A DNA stretch of 8,811 nucleotides from an uncultured bacterium (GTDB lineage: Bacteria; Armatimonadota; Zipacnadia; Zipacnadales; Zipacnadaceae), in assembly GCA_937928475.1 (NCBI GenBank), contig CALFVE010000364.1, positions 1 through 8,811 on the forward strand, given 5' to 3'. The position numbers and the translations under genes are program-made. The notes beneath the pieces are model-generated. The model worked only from the letters and a program-made list of their open reading frames with translations, was not told where the DNA came from and did not search any database. Shown piece after piece: positions 1 through 5,771 of the stretch (positions are counted from its first letter, which is position 1; every line of letters begins with the position of its first letter).

Positions 1-2
1 TG

Positions 3-251
3 AGTTGGCTCTTTCAGAGCAAGCAGGACCTGGGAGTGACGACCGAGGGCCTGGTCAGCCGCTTCGGCACCGATCCGGCAGTGACCATTAGGCCGACCGC
101 GTCGGGGCTGGAGTTGCGGGCGAGCGTACATCCTACGGAGGTAGTCTGGGCCTACTCCAGCGCCTCGGGGTTCCGGCCCTTTGCTCATCTCCGCTATGAC
201 ACGGTGGCGCCCTGCGTCCAGGCGGTGGTGGAGTTCGAGATAACCTGGTAA
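3..251 (+). CDS. 3' end of an unidentified protein gene, cut by the window edge
   Basis: The reading frame is open from the left edge and stops at TAA 249-251, leaving 82 residues of a C-terminus. A GTG at 36 could serve as a start but has no convincing ribosome-binding site, and the frame is open upstream, so I read this as the tail of a longer gene. The residues alternate hydrophobic and polar (for example RPTASGLELRASVHP and VQAVVEFEITW at the very end), which suggests a beta-sandwich or other all-beta C-terminal domain. I recognise no family and give no function. The gene is followed by two GC-rich hairpins and then the repeat region, so it probably ends its own transcription unit. Confidence 0.6.
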   Translation, partial: SWLFQSKQDLGVTTEGLVSRFGTDPAVTIRPTASGLELRASVHPTEVVWAYSSASGFRPFAHLRYDTVAPCVQAVVEFEITW

Positions 252-265
252 GCACGCTAACCCCG

Positions 266-312
266 CGCCTCCTCCGGAGGGGGCGGCTGACGGGCGCGTC
301 CGTGCGCGCCCG
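266..312 (+). terminator. Two tandem GC-rich hairpins after the first gene (possible terminator or mRNA end)
   Basis: Hairpin one spans 266-285: CGCCTCCT pairs with AGGGGGCG (one T-G wobble) around a CCGG loop. Hairpin two spans 291-312: CGGGCGCG pairs perfectly with CGCGCCCG around a 6-nt loop. They begin 15 bases after the TAA of the upstream gene. No run of T follows either hairpin, so this is not a classical intrinsic terminator. An mRNA-stabilising 3' end or a T-poor terminator is possible. The pairing is read directly; the function is inferred. Confidence 0.35.
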
Positions 313-337
313 GAAACCGGCCCGCCTCAGCGCGTAG

Positions 338-392
338 GGTAGGCATCCTGCCTGCCCCTGGGATCGCCTCCCTGCGCAGGCTGGAAGCCTGC
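338..392. repeat. Composite A1-B1 hairpin pair
   Basis: A1 is GGTAGGCA / TCC loop / TGCCTGCC at 338-356, an 8-bp stem with one T-G wobble. B1 is GCAGGCT / GGA loop / AGCCTGC at 376-392, a perfect 7-bp stem. The reverse complement of the A core is nearly the B core, so the two are inverted relatives and could also pair with each other. From A start to B start is 38 bp. The right arm of B1 begins a 19-bp unit (from 385) that is repeated once at 404. Confidence 0.85.
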
Positions 393-422
393 GCCACACG
401 GGTAAGCCTGCACCACGCGTAG

Positions 423-481
423 GGTAGGCATCCTGCCTGCCTATTTGGTGGCACCCATGCAGACGCAGGCTGGAAGCCTGC
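423..481. repeat. Composite A2-B2 hairpin pair
   Basis: A2 occupies 423-441 with the same 8-bp stem and TCC loop as A1. B2 occupies 465-481 with the perfect GCAGGCT/AGCCTGC stem and GGA loop. The A-to-B start distance is 42 bp. CATGCAGAC (457-464 plus the first base of B2) directly precedes B2, and the same letters precede B3. The right arm of B2 starts a 19-bp unit (474) copied once at 493. Confidence 0.85.
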
Positions 482-510
482 GCCACGCGGATAAGCCTGT
501 GCCACGCGTA

Positions 511-532
511 GGGCAGGCATCTTTGCCTGCCC
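511..532. repeat. Lone A3 hairpin
   Basis: GGGCAGGCA pairs with TGCCTGCCC over 9 bp around a TCTT loop. It is an A-type element without its own B partner, and A4 starts 36 bp later. It has the longest perfect stem, together with A4. Confidence 0.8.
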
Positions 533-546
533 GCCTCCTCCGCGTA

Positions 547-605
547 GGGCAGGCATCCTGCCTGCCCCGTGGTGCCCTCCATGCAGACGCAGGCTGGAAG
601 CCTGC
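547..605. repeat. Composite A4-B3 hairpin pair
   Basis: A4 spans 547-567 with a 9-bp perfect stem (GGGCAGGCA/TGCCTGCCC) and TCC loop. B3 spans 589-605 with the invariant GCAGGCT-GGA-AGCCTGC core. From the equivalent A position (548) to the B start is 41 bp. B3 leads into the first long 19-bp tandem array. Confidence 0.85.
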
Positions 606-690
606 GCTACGCGTGGAAGCCTGCGCTACGCGGAGAAGCCTGCGTTACGCGGATAAACCTGCGACCCGCGGGGAAACCTCCGCCACGGAC
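598..690. repeat. 19-bp tandem array 1 (five units, the last shortened)
   Basis: Units start at 598, 617, 636 and 655 with an exact 19-bp period, then a degenerate, 17-base unit starts at 674. A further AAGCC at 691 may be the remnant of a sixth. The consensus is close to AAGCCTGCGCTACGCGGAG. Each unit equals the right arm of a B hairpin plus its flank, so the array reads as a repeated half-hairpin. Units decay from left to right towards the promoter of the next gene. Confidence 0.85.
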
Positions 691-702
691 AAGCCATCGG
701 CC

Positions 703-731
703 TTGCCTCGCAGGGACACGTCGCATATAAT
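703..731 (+). promoter_or_regulatory. Sigma70-type promoter giving a probably leaderless mRNA
   Basis: A perfect -10 hexamer TATAAT lies at 726-731, and TTGCCT (4 of 6 matches to TTGACA) lies at 703-708, with a 17-bp spacer. A start site 6-8 bases after the -10 falls at 738-739, on or beside the ATG at 739. No Shine-Dalgarno sequence precedes that ATG. The -10 sits in a small dyad, CGCA (722-725) and TGCG (733-736). The -35 lies in a sequence (CCTTGCCT) that resembles the A repeat at the second locus. Confidence 0.6.
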
Positions 732-738
732 CTGCGCG

Positions 739-1221
739 ATGAAGCGGATGCCGGTTTCGAGGCTGCGGCGGTCCGGGCTGGCCGCCTGGGAAGTACTGGG
801 GCTCCTAGCCCTGGTGGCGGCGGTCGTAGTGGGTGGCCGCTTTCTGCTCGCCTCCGAGGGGGTCTCCGATCTGCACGCGCTTACCGTGCGCCGGCTGGAG
901 GCGGTCAGCGAGGCCCTCCACAAGTATGCTGCGGACAACGGAGGGGCCTTCCCCACCCCCAAGCAGGGCCTGGCGGCGCTGCTCACGGAGCCTACAGAGG
1001 CCCCGCGCCCGGTGCTGTGGCGAGGGCCGTACCTGAAGGAGGCGGCCCTGCTCCAAGATGCTTGGGGCCGGCCGTTCCATTACGTATCACCGGGGGCGGG
1101 CGATCCGCCCCGGCCCTTTGACCTGTGGAGCCTGGGCGCCGACAACCGGGAGGGAGGCAAGGGGCCGGACAGCGACATCTGCTCGTGGGACCGGACTACC
1201 CTCGCTTCTCCCCGTTCATGA
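739..1221 (+). CDS. GspG-like type II secretion pseudopilin (160 aa)
   Basis: The C-terminal half matches the GspG major-pseudopilin core: YAADNGGAFPTPKQGLAAL (63-81), WRGPYL (94-99), DAWGRPFHY (107-115), then FDLWSLGAD (127-135) and a calcium-site-like loop ending DSDI (144-147). GspG subunits form the short inner-membrane-anchored pseudopilus that drives protein export. The N-terminus keeps a basic leader (R8, R10, R11), G13 at -1 and Glu18 at +5 of a prepilin-peptidase site, followed by a hydrophobic helix (about 19-38). However, the usual FTLLE is replaced by LAAWE. I chose ATG 739 because everything in frame upstream is translated repeat and because the promoter ends at this codon. No other secretion gene is in the window, so this is an orphan pseudopilin. 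Its TGA overlaps an ATG of the next frame (ATGA, 1218-1221). Confidence 0.8.
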   Translation: MKRMPVSRLRRSGLAAWEVLGLLALVAAVVVGGRFLLASEGVSDLHALTVRRLEAVSEALHKYAADNGGAFPTPKQGLAALLTEPTEAPRPVLWRGPYLKEAALLQDAWGRPFHYVSPGAGDPPRPFDLWSLGADNREGGKGPDSDICSWDRTTLASPRS

Positions 1222-1226
1222 AGGAG
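1221..1226 (+). promoter_or_regulatory. Ribosome-binding site that decides the start of the next gene
   Basis: AAGGAG lies at 1221-1226, nine bases before GTG 1236. It lies inside the coding sequence if ATG 1218 were used, so it argues for GTG 1236 as the main start. Starting there gives a classic signal peptide without the extra charged residues MKETSG. Confidence 0.6.
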
Positions 1227-1235
1227 ACCTCGGGA

Positions 1236-3578
1236 GTGCTTCGCCCCACCCGGTTGCTTCCCCTGTGCCTGTGCCTGGCCTGCGCCTGGCCCCTGCCGGC
1301 GGAAGAGACTCGGCTCAGCCTGCTCCACCCGTACCAAGTGGCGAGTGCCCGGTTGCCGCTCGACCTCGCCCGCAGGTACGCTGTCTATCGGGTCAGCGCC
1401 TTGCCGCGGGGCGAGGGCCTGCGCTGGGTCTTCGTGTCGCGTCAGGAGCAAGCCGAGCTTTACGGAGCCTGGGGAACTGTCCCGTCGGCCCGGCAGTACC
1501 GCGCGGCGGTGCGTCTGAGCGACGGCGGAGCGGCCGAGGCGGCCCTGGTCGGCCAGAGGTTCGACCGGTCGCAGCAGGCAGGGCCGACGCAGCGCCTTGT
1601 CCGAGGCGCTTGGACATCGCTCAGCCTGGAGCCGGAAGGCCCGGGCTTCCGACGGCTCTTGCTCCGACTCACGGGACTGCGACCGGGGGCCAAATATGTG
1701 CTGGATTGGCGGGACCTGGCGTGGGAGCCGGGGCCGCCGGCGAGCGCCCCCTCGCTCAATGACACGCTTGCGCCACCGGACTCTTCCGCCTGGCCGCAGG
1801 ATCCTGGCGCCTCGCCTGCGATTCTGCTGGAGGCGGAGTTACTGGAGTCTGACTACGCGCCGGCAGCGACCGATCCCCACCTCTACCGGCTGCCGGTGGC
1901 GGCGGCCTTCTCTCCCTATGGCGAGAGCGCCGATGTCTGGCTGGGACCGGGGCGCTTCGATTACAGCGAAGTCGACACCCGCCTGGCCGCCTTGCTCCAG
2001 TGCGACCCCGAAGCGCAAGTTCTTCTGCGCGTGGACCTGGACAGTCCCCCCTGGTGGGAGGAGCAGCACCCGGAGTCGCTGGTCCCCACGCCGAAGACCG
2101 TGCCGGACCTGCTGGCCGAGCGCAAGTTGGCGCACGCTTCCTGGTTTGCCCCCGGCTGGCAGGAGGCGGCCAAGCAGGCGCTGCAGAGCCTGGTGCGCCA
2201 CGTCGAGCAGGCGCGCTATCGCGAGCGCATCATCGGTTACGAACTGGACAGTGGCCGCGGGGGGAGGTGGGTGCCCTGGCACCAGAGCGCGGAGTGCCAG
2301 GAAACCTCCGCGGCGGCGCAGGCGGCTTTCCGCGCTTGGCTGCAAAAAAAGTACGGGAGCCTGACCACCCTGCGCGTGGCCTGGGGGCAGCCTCGACAGC
2401 CGGTGCTCGACTCGCCCGAGGTGAAGGCCGGCTACATTTTCACCCAGTGGGCGCAGATCAAGGTCCCCCCGGCGGCTTACATGCTCGACCCCAAGTCGCC
2501 GAGCCTGTACGATCCCTCGGGCCAGCAGCATCTCGCCGACTACCAGCAGTTCCTGGGCGAGTTCACCGCCGACCTGATCGTCAGCCTGATCAAGGCCGGG
2601 CGGGAGGCCTCGGCCGGCAACCGCATCTGGGGCGCCTGCTACGGGCACCTGCTCTGGTGGCCGGAGGAAGAGTGGCCGCCCTCGCTGGCGGGACACCTAG
2701 GCTTGGCGAAACTGAGAACTGAACCTGCCGTGGAGTTCCTGGTCGGCCCGCCGGGGGCGCCGCTGGTTCCTACCACGGTGACCGCTTCGCTCGCGCTTCA
2801 TCGGAAGCGGTATCTGGAGCAGCCAGCGCCGGAGGCAGCCCTTCCTGCCGACCGCCCCTTCGCGGGAGGCGTAATCTGCCGGACGCTCGAGCAGGCGCGC
2901 GCGGCCGCCCGCAGCGAGTTTGACACAGTTCCTCCGCAACCCCGCCCTGAGCCTCGCTGGGCCTATGTGCTTGACGAGCAGAGCCTGGCGCACCTCGGCC
3001 CGGGCACGGACCTGCAACGTGTCACCCTCGTTGACCAAGCGCGCGAGGTGGCGGTGGCTGACCCGCGCTGGGACCCCTGGCTGCTGGCGGATCTGGCGGC
3101 AGCGCCGGAGGGCTACCAGGGCTACCTGATGGCCGCAACCTACTTCTTGCCGCCCGAAGTACGGACAGCCTTCAGCCGCCGGTGCCAGCGACCAGGCACG
3201 CTCACCGTCTGGCTTTATGCTGCCGGGGCGCTGGACGGCGGTTTCATTGACCCGAGCGCCATCTTCCGACTGACCGGCTTCAAGACCACCATGCTGGGGC
3301 CGGCGGGCAGCCTGCGGATTGAAGTGCCGCCCGGGGAGCCGTATTTCACCCCGCTCTCCGACCAACCCCTACAGTTCGGCCCGCGCCTGGCGATACAGCC
3401 GCGCTTCGTGCTGGTGACCGGGGAGGACACCGTGGGGACCATCCCGGGCAGCCAGTGGCCGGGGGTAGGCATGCGGCGAGAGCAGGGGGCGCTGATCGCG
3501 TACAGCGCTGCGCCCGGGATTCCGGGTGAGGCGCTCCGCCGGCTGGCCGAAGCGGCGCACCAGACGAGCATACCCTAA
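1236..3578 (+). CDS. Secreted GH42-like (beta-galactosidase-related) protein, 780 aa
   Basis: With the GTG start, residues 1-22 are a signal peptide (R3, R6, hydrophobic LLPLCLCLACAW, cleavage likely after PLPA22). Residues about 23-190 look like a jelly-roll accessory domain. A TIM-barrel segment of the GH42-like beta-galactosidase type follows: DYSEVD (242-247), RVDLDSPPWW (265-274), GYELDSG (334-340) and FRAWLQKKYG (365-374) followed by an AWG motif. LHRKRYLE (521-528) may carry the nucleophile Glu528. The C-terminal part contains WLYAAG (659-664) and LTGF (679-682), typical of the domain after the barrel. The likely role is breakdown or binding of extracellular glycans. Where homologues I recall have a GEW motif, this protein has GRW (343-345), so activity is uncertain. 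ATG 1218 (786 aa) is the alternative start. The next gene begins 21 bp downstream, so the two are probably cotranscribed. Confidence 0.7.
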   Translation: MLRPTRLLPLCLCLACAWPLPAEETRLSLLHPYQVASARLPLDLARRYAVYRVSALPRGEGLRWVFVSRQEQAELYGAWGTVPSARQYRAAVRLSDGGAAEAALVGQRFDRSQQAGPTQRLVRGAWTSLSLEPEGPGFRRLLLRLTGLRPGAKYVLDWRDLAWEPGPPASAPSLNDTLAPPDSSAWPQDPGASPAILLEAELLESDYAPAATDPHLYRLPVAAAFSPYGESADVWLGPGRFDYSEVDTRLAALLQCDPEAQVLLRVDLDSPPWWEEQHPESLVPTPKTVPDLLAERKLAHASWFAPGWQEAAKQALQSLVRHVEQARYRERIIGYELDSGRGGRWVPWHQSAECQETSAAAQAAFRAWLQKKYGSLTTLRVAWGQPRQPVLDSPEVKAGYIFTQWAQIKVPPAAYMLDPKSPSLYDPSGQQHLADYQQFLGEFTADLIVSLIKAGREASAGNRIWGACYGHLLWWPEEEWPPSLAGHLGLAKLRTEPAVEFLVGPPGAPLVPTTVTASLALHRKRYLEQPAPEAALPADRPFAGGVICRTLEQARAAARSEFDTVPPQPRPEPRWAYVLDEQSLAHLGPGTDLQRVTLVDQAREVAVADPRWDPWLLADLAAAPEGYQGYLMAATYFLPPEVRTAFSRRCQRPGTLTVWLYAAGALDGGFIDPSAIFRLTGFKTTMLGPAGSLRIEVPPGEPYFTPLSDQPLQFGPRLAIQPRFVLVTGEDTVGTIPGSQWPGVGMRREQGALIAYSAAPGIPGEALRRLAEAAHQTSIP

Positions 3579-3599
3579 GACCAAGGAGTTGACTGTGAG

Positions 3600-4514
3600 A
3601 TGTTCAAACTCGGCCTGATTGACTTGTGCACCTCGCACTGCGAGGCGTGGCTGCCAATCCTGCAGGAAATGGAGGGCGTGGAGGTCTTCGCCGTTACCGA
3701 CACCGGCGGCTGTCGCCCCCCGGAGTTCGTCAAGGACTACGCGGAGCGCTTCGGCATCCCCCACGTGTGCGCCGATGCCGAGGAAGTCGCCGAGATCACC
3801 GACGCGGGGATCGTGTGGAGCGCCAACTGGGACTTGCACCTGCCCCACGCGCGACCGTACCTGGAGCGAGGCAAGCCGGTGTTCATTGACAAGCCCGCGG
3901 TAGGCAATCTGCGGGACCTCAACGAACTGCTCCTCCTGCAGGCCCGGCACGGCAGCCTAGTCATGGCCGGCTCCTCGGTGCGCTATGCTTACGAAGTGCA
4001 GGACCTGCTCGCCCGGCGGGAGGAGATCGGCGAGGTGGTAACAGTCTGGGCGCAAGGACCGGGAGATTTCTTCAACTACGGCGTCCACACCATCGAGATG
4101 TTCCAGGGCTTTTTGGCTGGCGGCGCGAACTTCGTGCGCCATGTCGGCCAGCAGGGCGGGACCGACGTCTTTCTCTGTCAGTACAAAGAGGGCCCCGCGG
4201 TTTTCTTCCAACTGGGCAGCCCGCATCACACCTGGCTGATGACGGTCAATTCCGCCGCCGGAGTCTATACCGTGCTCATTGACTCCAGCCGCATTTACCG
4301 GGCGCTGATCGAGAAGTTCGTGGCCGCCCTGCACTCCGGAGAAGCGCCCTGGCCCCTGGCGGTACAACTGGAATGTATCAAGGTCGCGCTGGCGGCGAAG
4401 ATTGCCCGGCGGCAAGGCGGGGACATCTACCTGGCGGACCTCCCGCAGGCGGAGGCTTTCGACGCCGGTCCTTTCTGGGCCGAGTACGCCCGAATGCGCC
4501 AGTGCGGGAAGTGA
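3600..4514 (+). CDS. Gfo/Idh/MocA-family oxidoreductase (304 aa)
   Basis: This cytoplasmic protein fits the NAD(P)-dependent sugar or inositol dehydrogenase family. It has an N-terminal Rossmann beta strand (KLGLIDL), the family hallmark (E/D)KP as DKP at 97-99, and the conserved G-V-H motif at 161-163 (GVHTIEMF), whose His is the usual catalytic or substrate-binding residue. The glycine-rich GxGxxG loop is absent; residues 3-13 read KLGLIDLCTSH, as in the family branch with a D-x-SH motif. At 304 residues it is shorter than the typical 330-380. ATG 3600 is preceded by AAGGAG at 3583-3588, 11 bases away. It follows the glycosidase-like gene by 21 bp and so probably handles a sugar or sugar acid in the same pathway. 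The substrate cannot be told from sequence. Confidence 0.8.
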   Translation: MFKLGLIDLCTSHCEAWLPILQEMEGVEVFAVTDTGGCRPPEFVKDYAERFGIPHVCADAEEVAEITDAGIVWSANWDLHLPHARPYLERGKPVFIDKPAVGNLRDLNELLLLQARHGSLVMAGSSVRYAYEVQDLLARREEIGEVVTVWAQGPGDFFNYGVHTIEMFQGFLAGGANFVRHVGQQGGTDVFLCQYKEGPAVFFQLGSPHHTWLMTVNSAAGVYTVLIDSSRIYRALIEKFVAALHSGEAPWPLAVQLECIKVALAAKIARRQGGDIYLADLPQAEAFDAGPFWAEYARMRQCGK

Positions 4515-4700
4515 GTAAGGAGGGTGGGTCTCGCTTTCCGCCTCGGTTTGAGCGGCAGAGAGCGATATAGTAAAGCGGGGGGAGGTTGCCTGTTTCCGCT
4601 GCGGTTGCGATGACAGAGTTCGCTCCCCCGCACGGAGAGGGCGCCGGGGGGACGCTCCGTAGCGCGCGGGTTCCGTCTCGCGCCCAGGTCGGCCCCGTGG

Positions 4701-4758
4701 GACAGGCATCCTTGCCTGCCCTCCGACGGGAAACGGGAAACGCAGGCTGGAAGCCTGC
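4701..4758. repeat. Composite A5-B4 hairpin pair at the second locus
   Basis: A5 (about 4701-4721) has a 6-bp perfect core stem CAGGCA/TGCCTG around TCCT, extended outward past one mismatch. B4 is at 4742-4758 and is identical in its 17 bases to B1, B2 and B3. The start-to-start distance is 41 bp, as in the first cluster 4 kb away. Conservation of both parts and of their spacing shows that A and B move or are maintained as a unit. Confidence 0.85.
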
Positions 4759-4860
4759 GCCACGCGGACAGGTCTGTGCGACGCAGACAAGCCTGTGCCC
4801 GGCGGACAAGCCTGTGTCACGTGGACAAGCCTGCGCCGCCCGTACAGGCCTGTGCGCTCC
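4751..4860. repeat. 19-bp tandem array 2 (five full units plus a partial)
   Basis: Units begin at 4751, 4770, 4789, 4808 and 4827 at an exact 19-bp period, with a partial unit at 4846. The first is AAGCCTGCGCCACGCGGAC; the most constant parts are AAGCCTG and the closing GGAC. The first unit is the right arm of B4. Internal substitutions differ between units, which suggests an old expansion that has since drifted. Confidence 0.85.
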
Positions 4861-4979
4861 TCTCCCGCCAAGGAGGCGGTCGGAGTTGAGCCGCGGCGGG
4901 CCGGCTTCAGGCCAGACTCCGCCTGGTCTGAGACCGGCCGCCCCCCTCATCGGCGCCACGTCGCGAAGCAGGCGGACAT

Positions 4980-5005
4980 TGCCTCCCTGCGGTCGGCGGG
5001 AGGCA
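4980..5005 (-). terminator. Hairpin just after the aldolase stop codon
   Basis: TGCCTCCC (4980-4987) and GGGAGGCA (4998-5005) form a perfect 8-bp inverted repeat with a 10-base loop. On the minus strand the stem starts three bases after the TAG of the aldolase gene. What follows (AATGTCC in minus-strand sense) has no proper T-run, so termination would be weak or the hairpin may protect the mRNA end. The inverted repeat is seen directly; the role is inferred. Confidence 0.45.
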
Positions 5006-5008
5006 CCC

Positions 5009-5659
5009 CTACATGGCCGCCCGGGTGTCGCGGACGATCTTCACAAATTGGCTGGCAATGTCGCGGATACGATCCCAGTCGCCCGCGGCCATAGCATCCT
5101 TGGGCATCATGGCAGTGCCCACGCAGAGCGCTGCCGCGCCCGCCTTGATGAAATCGGCGGCGGTGTCGAGGTCCACGCCCCCCGTGGGCACCAGACGCAC
5201 CTGGGGCAGCGGGCCGAGAATGTCCTTGAAGTACACCGGGCCCACCACGTCGGCGGGGAAGACCTTGATGAGGTCGGCGCCGTTTTCCCAGGCGGTGAGA
5301 ATCTCGGTGGGCGTGAAGCAGCCGGGGAGAACCACCTTGTCGTAGCGGTGGGCCATTTTGATGGTCTCCAGTTTCAGGGTCGGGCTAACCACAAACTGCG
5401 CGCCGGCCAGAATGGCGGCGCGCGCGGTTTCCGGGTCGAGGCAGGTGCCCACGCCCAGCAGCACCTCGCTGCCGAAGCGGGCGCTGACCTCGGAGATCAC
5501 CTGGAGGGCATTGGGGGTGGTCATGGTAACCTCAATACAGGTTACCCCTCCCCCGCGCAGCGCTTCGGCAACCTGCATCAGGTGTTCACTGCTCTTGGCG
5601 CGGATGACGGCCGTGATGCCCTCGTCCAGAATGCGGCGCAGGATTTCGATGCGGTCCAT
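5009..5659 (-). CDS. eda: KDPG/KHG aldolase family protein (Eda-like, 216 aa)
   Basis: This is a class I aldolase of the Eda family, which cleaves 2-keto-3-deoxy-6-phosphogluconate (or 4-hydroxy-2-oxoglutarate) to pyruvate plus an aldehyde in the Entner-Doudoroff and uronate routes. Visible motifs: GGGVTCIEVTMTTP (36-49) with catalytic Glu43, GVGT (69-72), GAQFVVSP (86-93), PGCFTPTE (112-119), Schiff-base Lys132 in IKVFPA, and the phosphate-loop PTGG near 155. Length matches the family (about 205-215). The Arg four residues after the catalytic Glu in E. coli Eda (R49) is Thr47 here, so the substrate may differ from KDPG. The start ATG (5659) has a perfect GAGGTG site six bases upstream; a longer in-frame start at 5770 adds 37 residues unlike the family. 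It converges on the oxidoreductase operon and diverges from the kinase gene. Confidence 0.85.
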   Translation of the reverse strand: MDRIEILRRILDEGITAVIRAKSSEHLMQVAEALRGGGVTCIEVTMTTPNALQVISEVSARFGSEVLLGVGTCLDPETARAAILAGAQFVVSPTLKLETIKMAHRYDKVVLPGCFTPTEILTAWENGADLIKVFPADVVGPVYFKDILGPLPQVRLVPTGGVDLDTAADFIKAGAAALCVGTAMMPKDAMAAGDWDRIRDIASQFVKIVRDTRAAM

Positions 5660-5665
5660 GGTTGA

Positions 5666-5671
5666 CACCTC
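5666..5671 (-). promoter_or_regulatory. Ribosome-binding site for the aldolase gene
   Basis: In minus-strand sense GAGGTG lies six bases before the ATG at 5659. It fully matches the anti-Shine-Dalgarno core and decides the start in favour of MDRIEIL over the upstream in-frame codon. Confidence 0.75.
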
Positions 5672-5771
5672 GGAGGCAGAGTTGCGAGTGAGAGATAAGG
5701 CGTCCAGAACGCCCGATGGGTCCTGTGCGTGGCGGTACGCATTCCGCCATTCGCCGCGCCGCGACCGCAAT

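Larger units (their letters stand above)
252..738. other. Intergenic region 1: hairpin and 19-bp repeat cluster, no gene
   Basis: The 487 bases hold two GC hairpins (266-312), an ordered chain of hairpin repeats, and a promoter at the right end. Call A the hairpin with loop TCC or TCTT and B the hairpin with loop GGA. The order is A1 (338-356), B1 (376-392), A2 (423-441), B2 (465-481), A3 (511-532), A4 (547-567), B3 (589-605), with 19-bp units following each B. Frames crossing this stretch on either strand translate only the repeats (AGWKPA, GQASLPA and similar), so I call no gene here. Confidence 0.85.
4515..5008. other. Intergenic region 2: second repeat cluster between convergent genes
   Basis: The 494 bases between the oxidoreductase stop and the aldolase stop hold one A-B hairpin pair (4701-4758), a 19-bp tandem array (4751 to about 4860), and the aldolase 3' hairpin (4980-5005). 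I see no promoter with a gene to serve, no tRNA and no believable coding frame. Frames crossing it on both strands translate repeats or are shadows of the neighbouring genes. The stretches 4515-4695 and 4861-4979 show no structure I can interpret. Confidence 0.8.

Noticed and set aside
133..582. Long minus-strand frames across the first repeat region (also 257-556)
   Set aside because: They translate the repeats in reverse, overlap the end of the first gene, and have no family resemblance.
331..690. CRISPR array
   Set aside because: The repeats are short palindromes in two related inverted forms. The stretches between them are themselves repeats, not unique spacers, and no cas gene is present.
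445..738. In-frame extension of the pseudopilin gene upstream of ATG 739
   Set aside because: The extra 98 residues are translated A, B and 19-bp repeats, the promoter lies inside the extension, and the family has no such N-terminus before the prepilin leader.
4566..4571. TATAGT as a promoter -10 after the oxidoreductase
   Set aside because: There is no matching -35 at a suitable distance and no plus-strand gene downstream to serve.
4586..5665. Long plus-strand frame over repeat region 2 and the aldolase, and minus-strand frames at 3957-4871 and 4378-4959
   Set aside because: They are repeat translation joined to shadows of well-supported genes on the other strand or frame.
5662..5667. Perfect TTGACA as a -35 for the kinase gene
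   Set aside because: No -10-like sequence lies 16-18 bp downstream, and the hexamer is explained by the aldolase ribosome-binding site and leader on the other strand.
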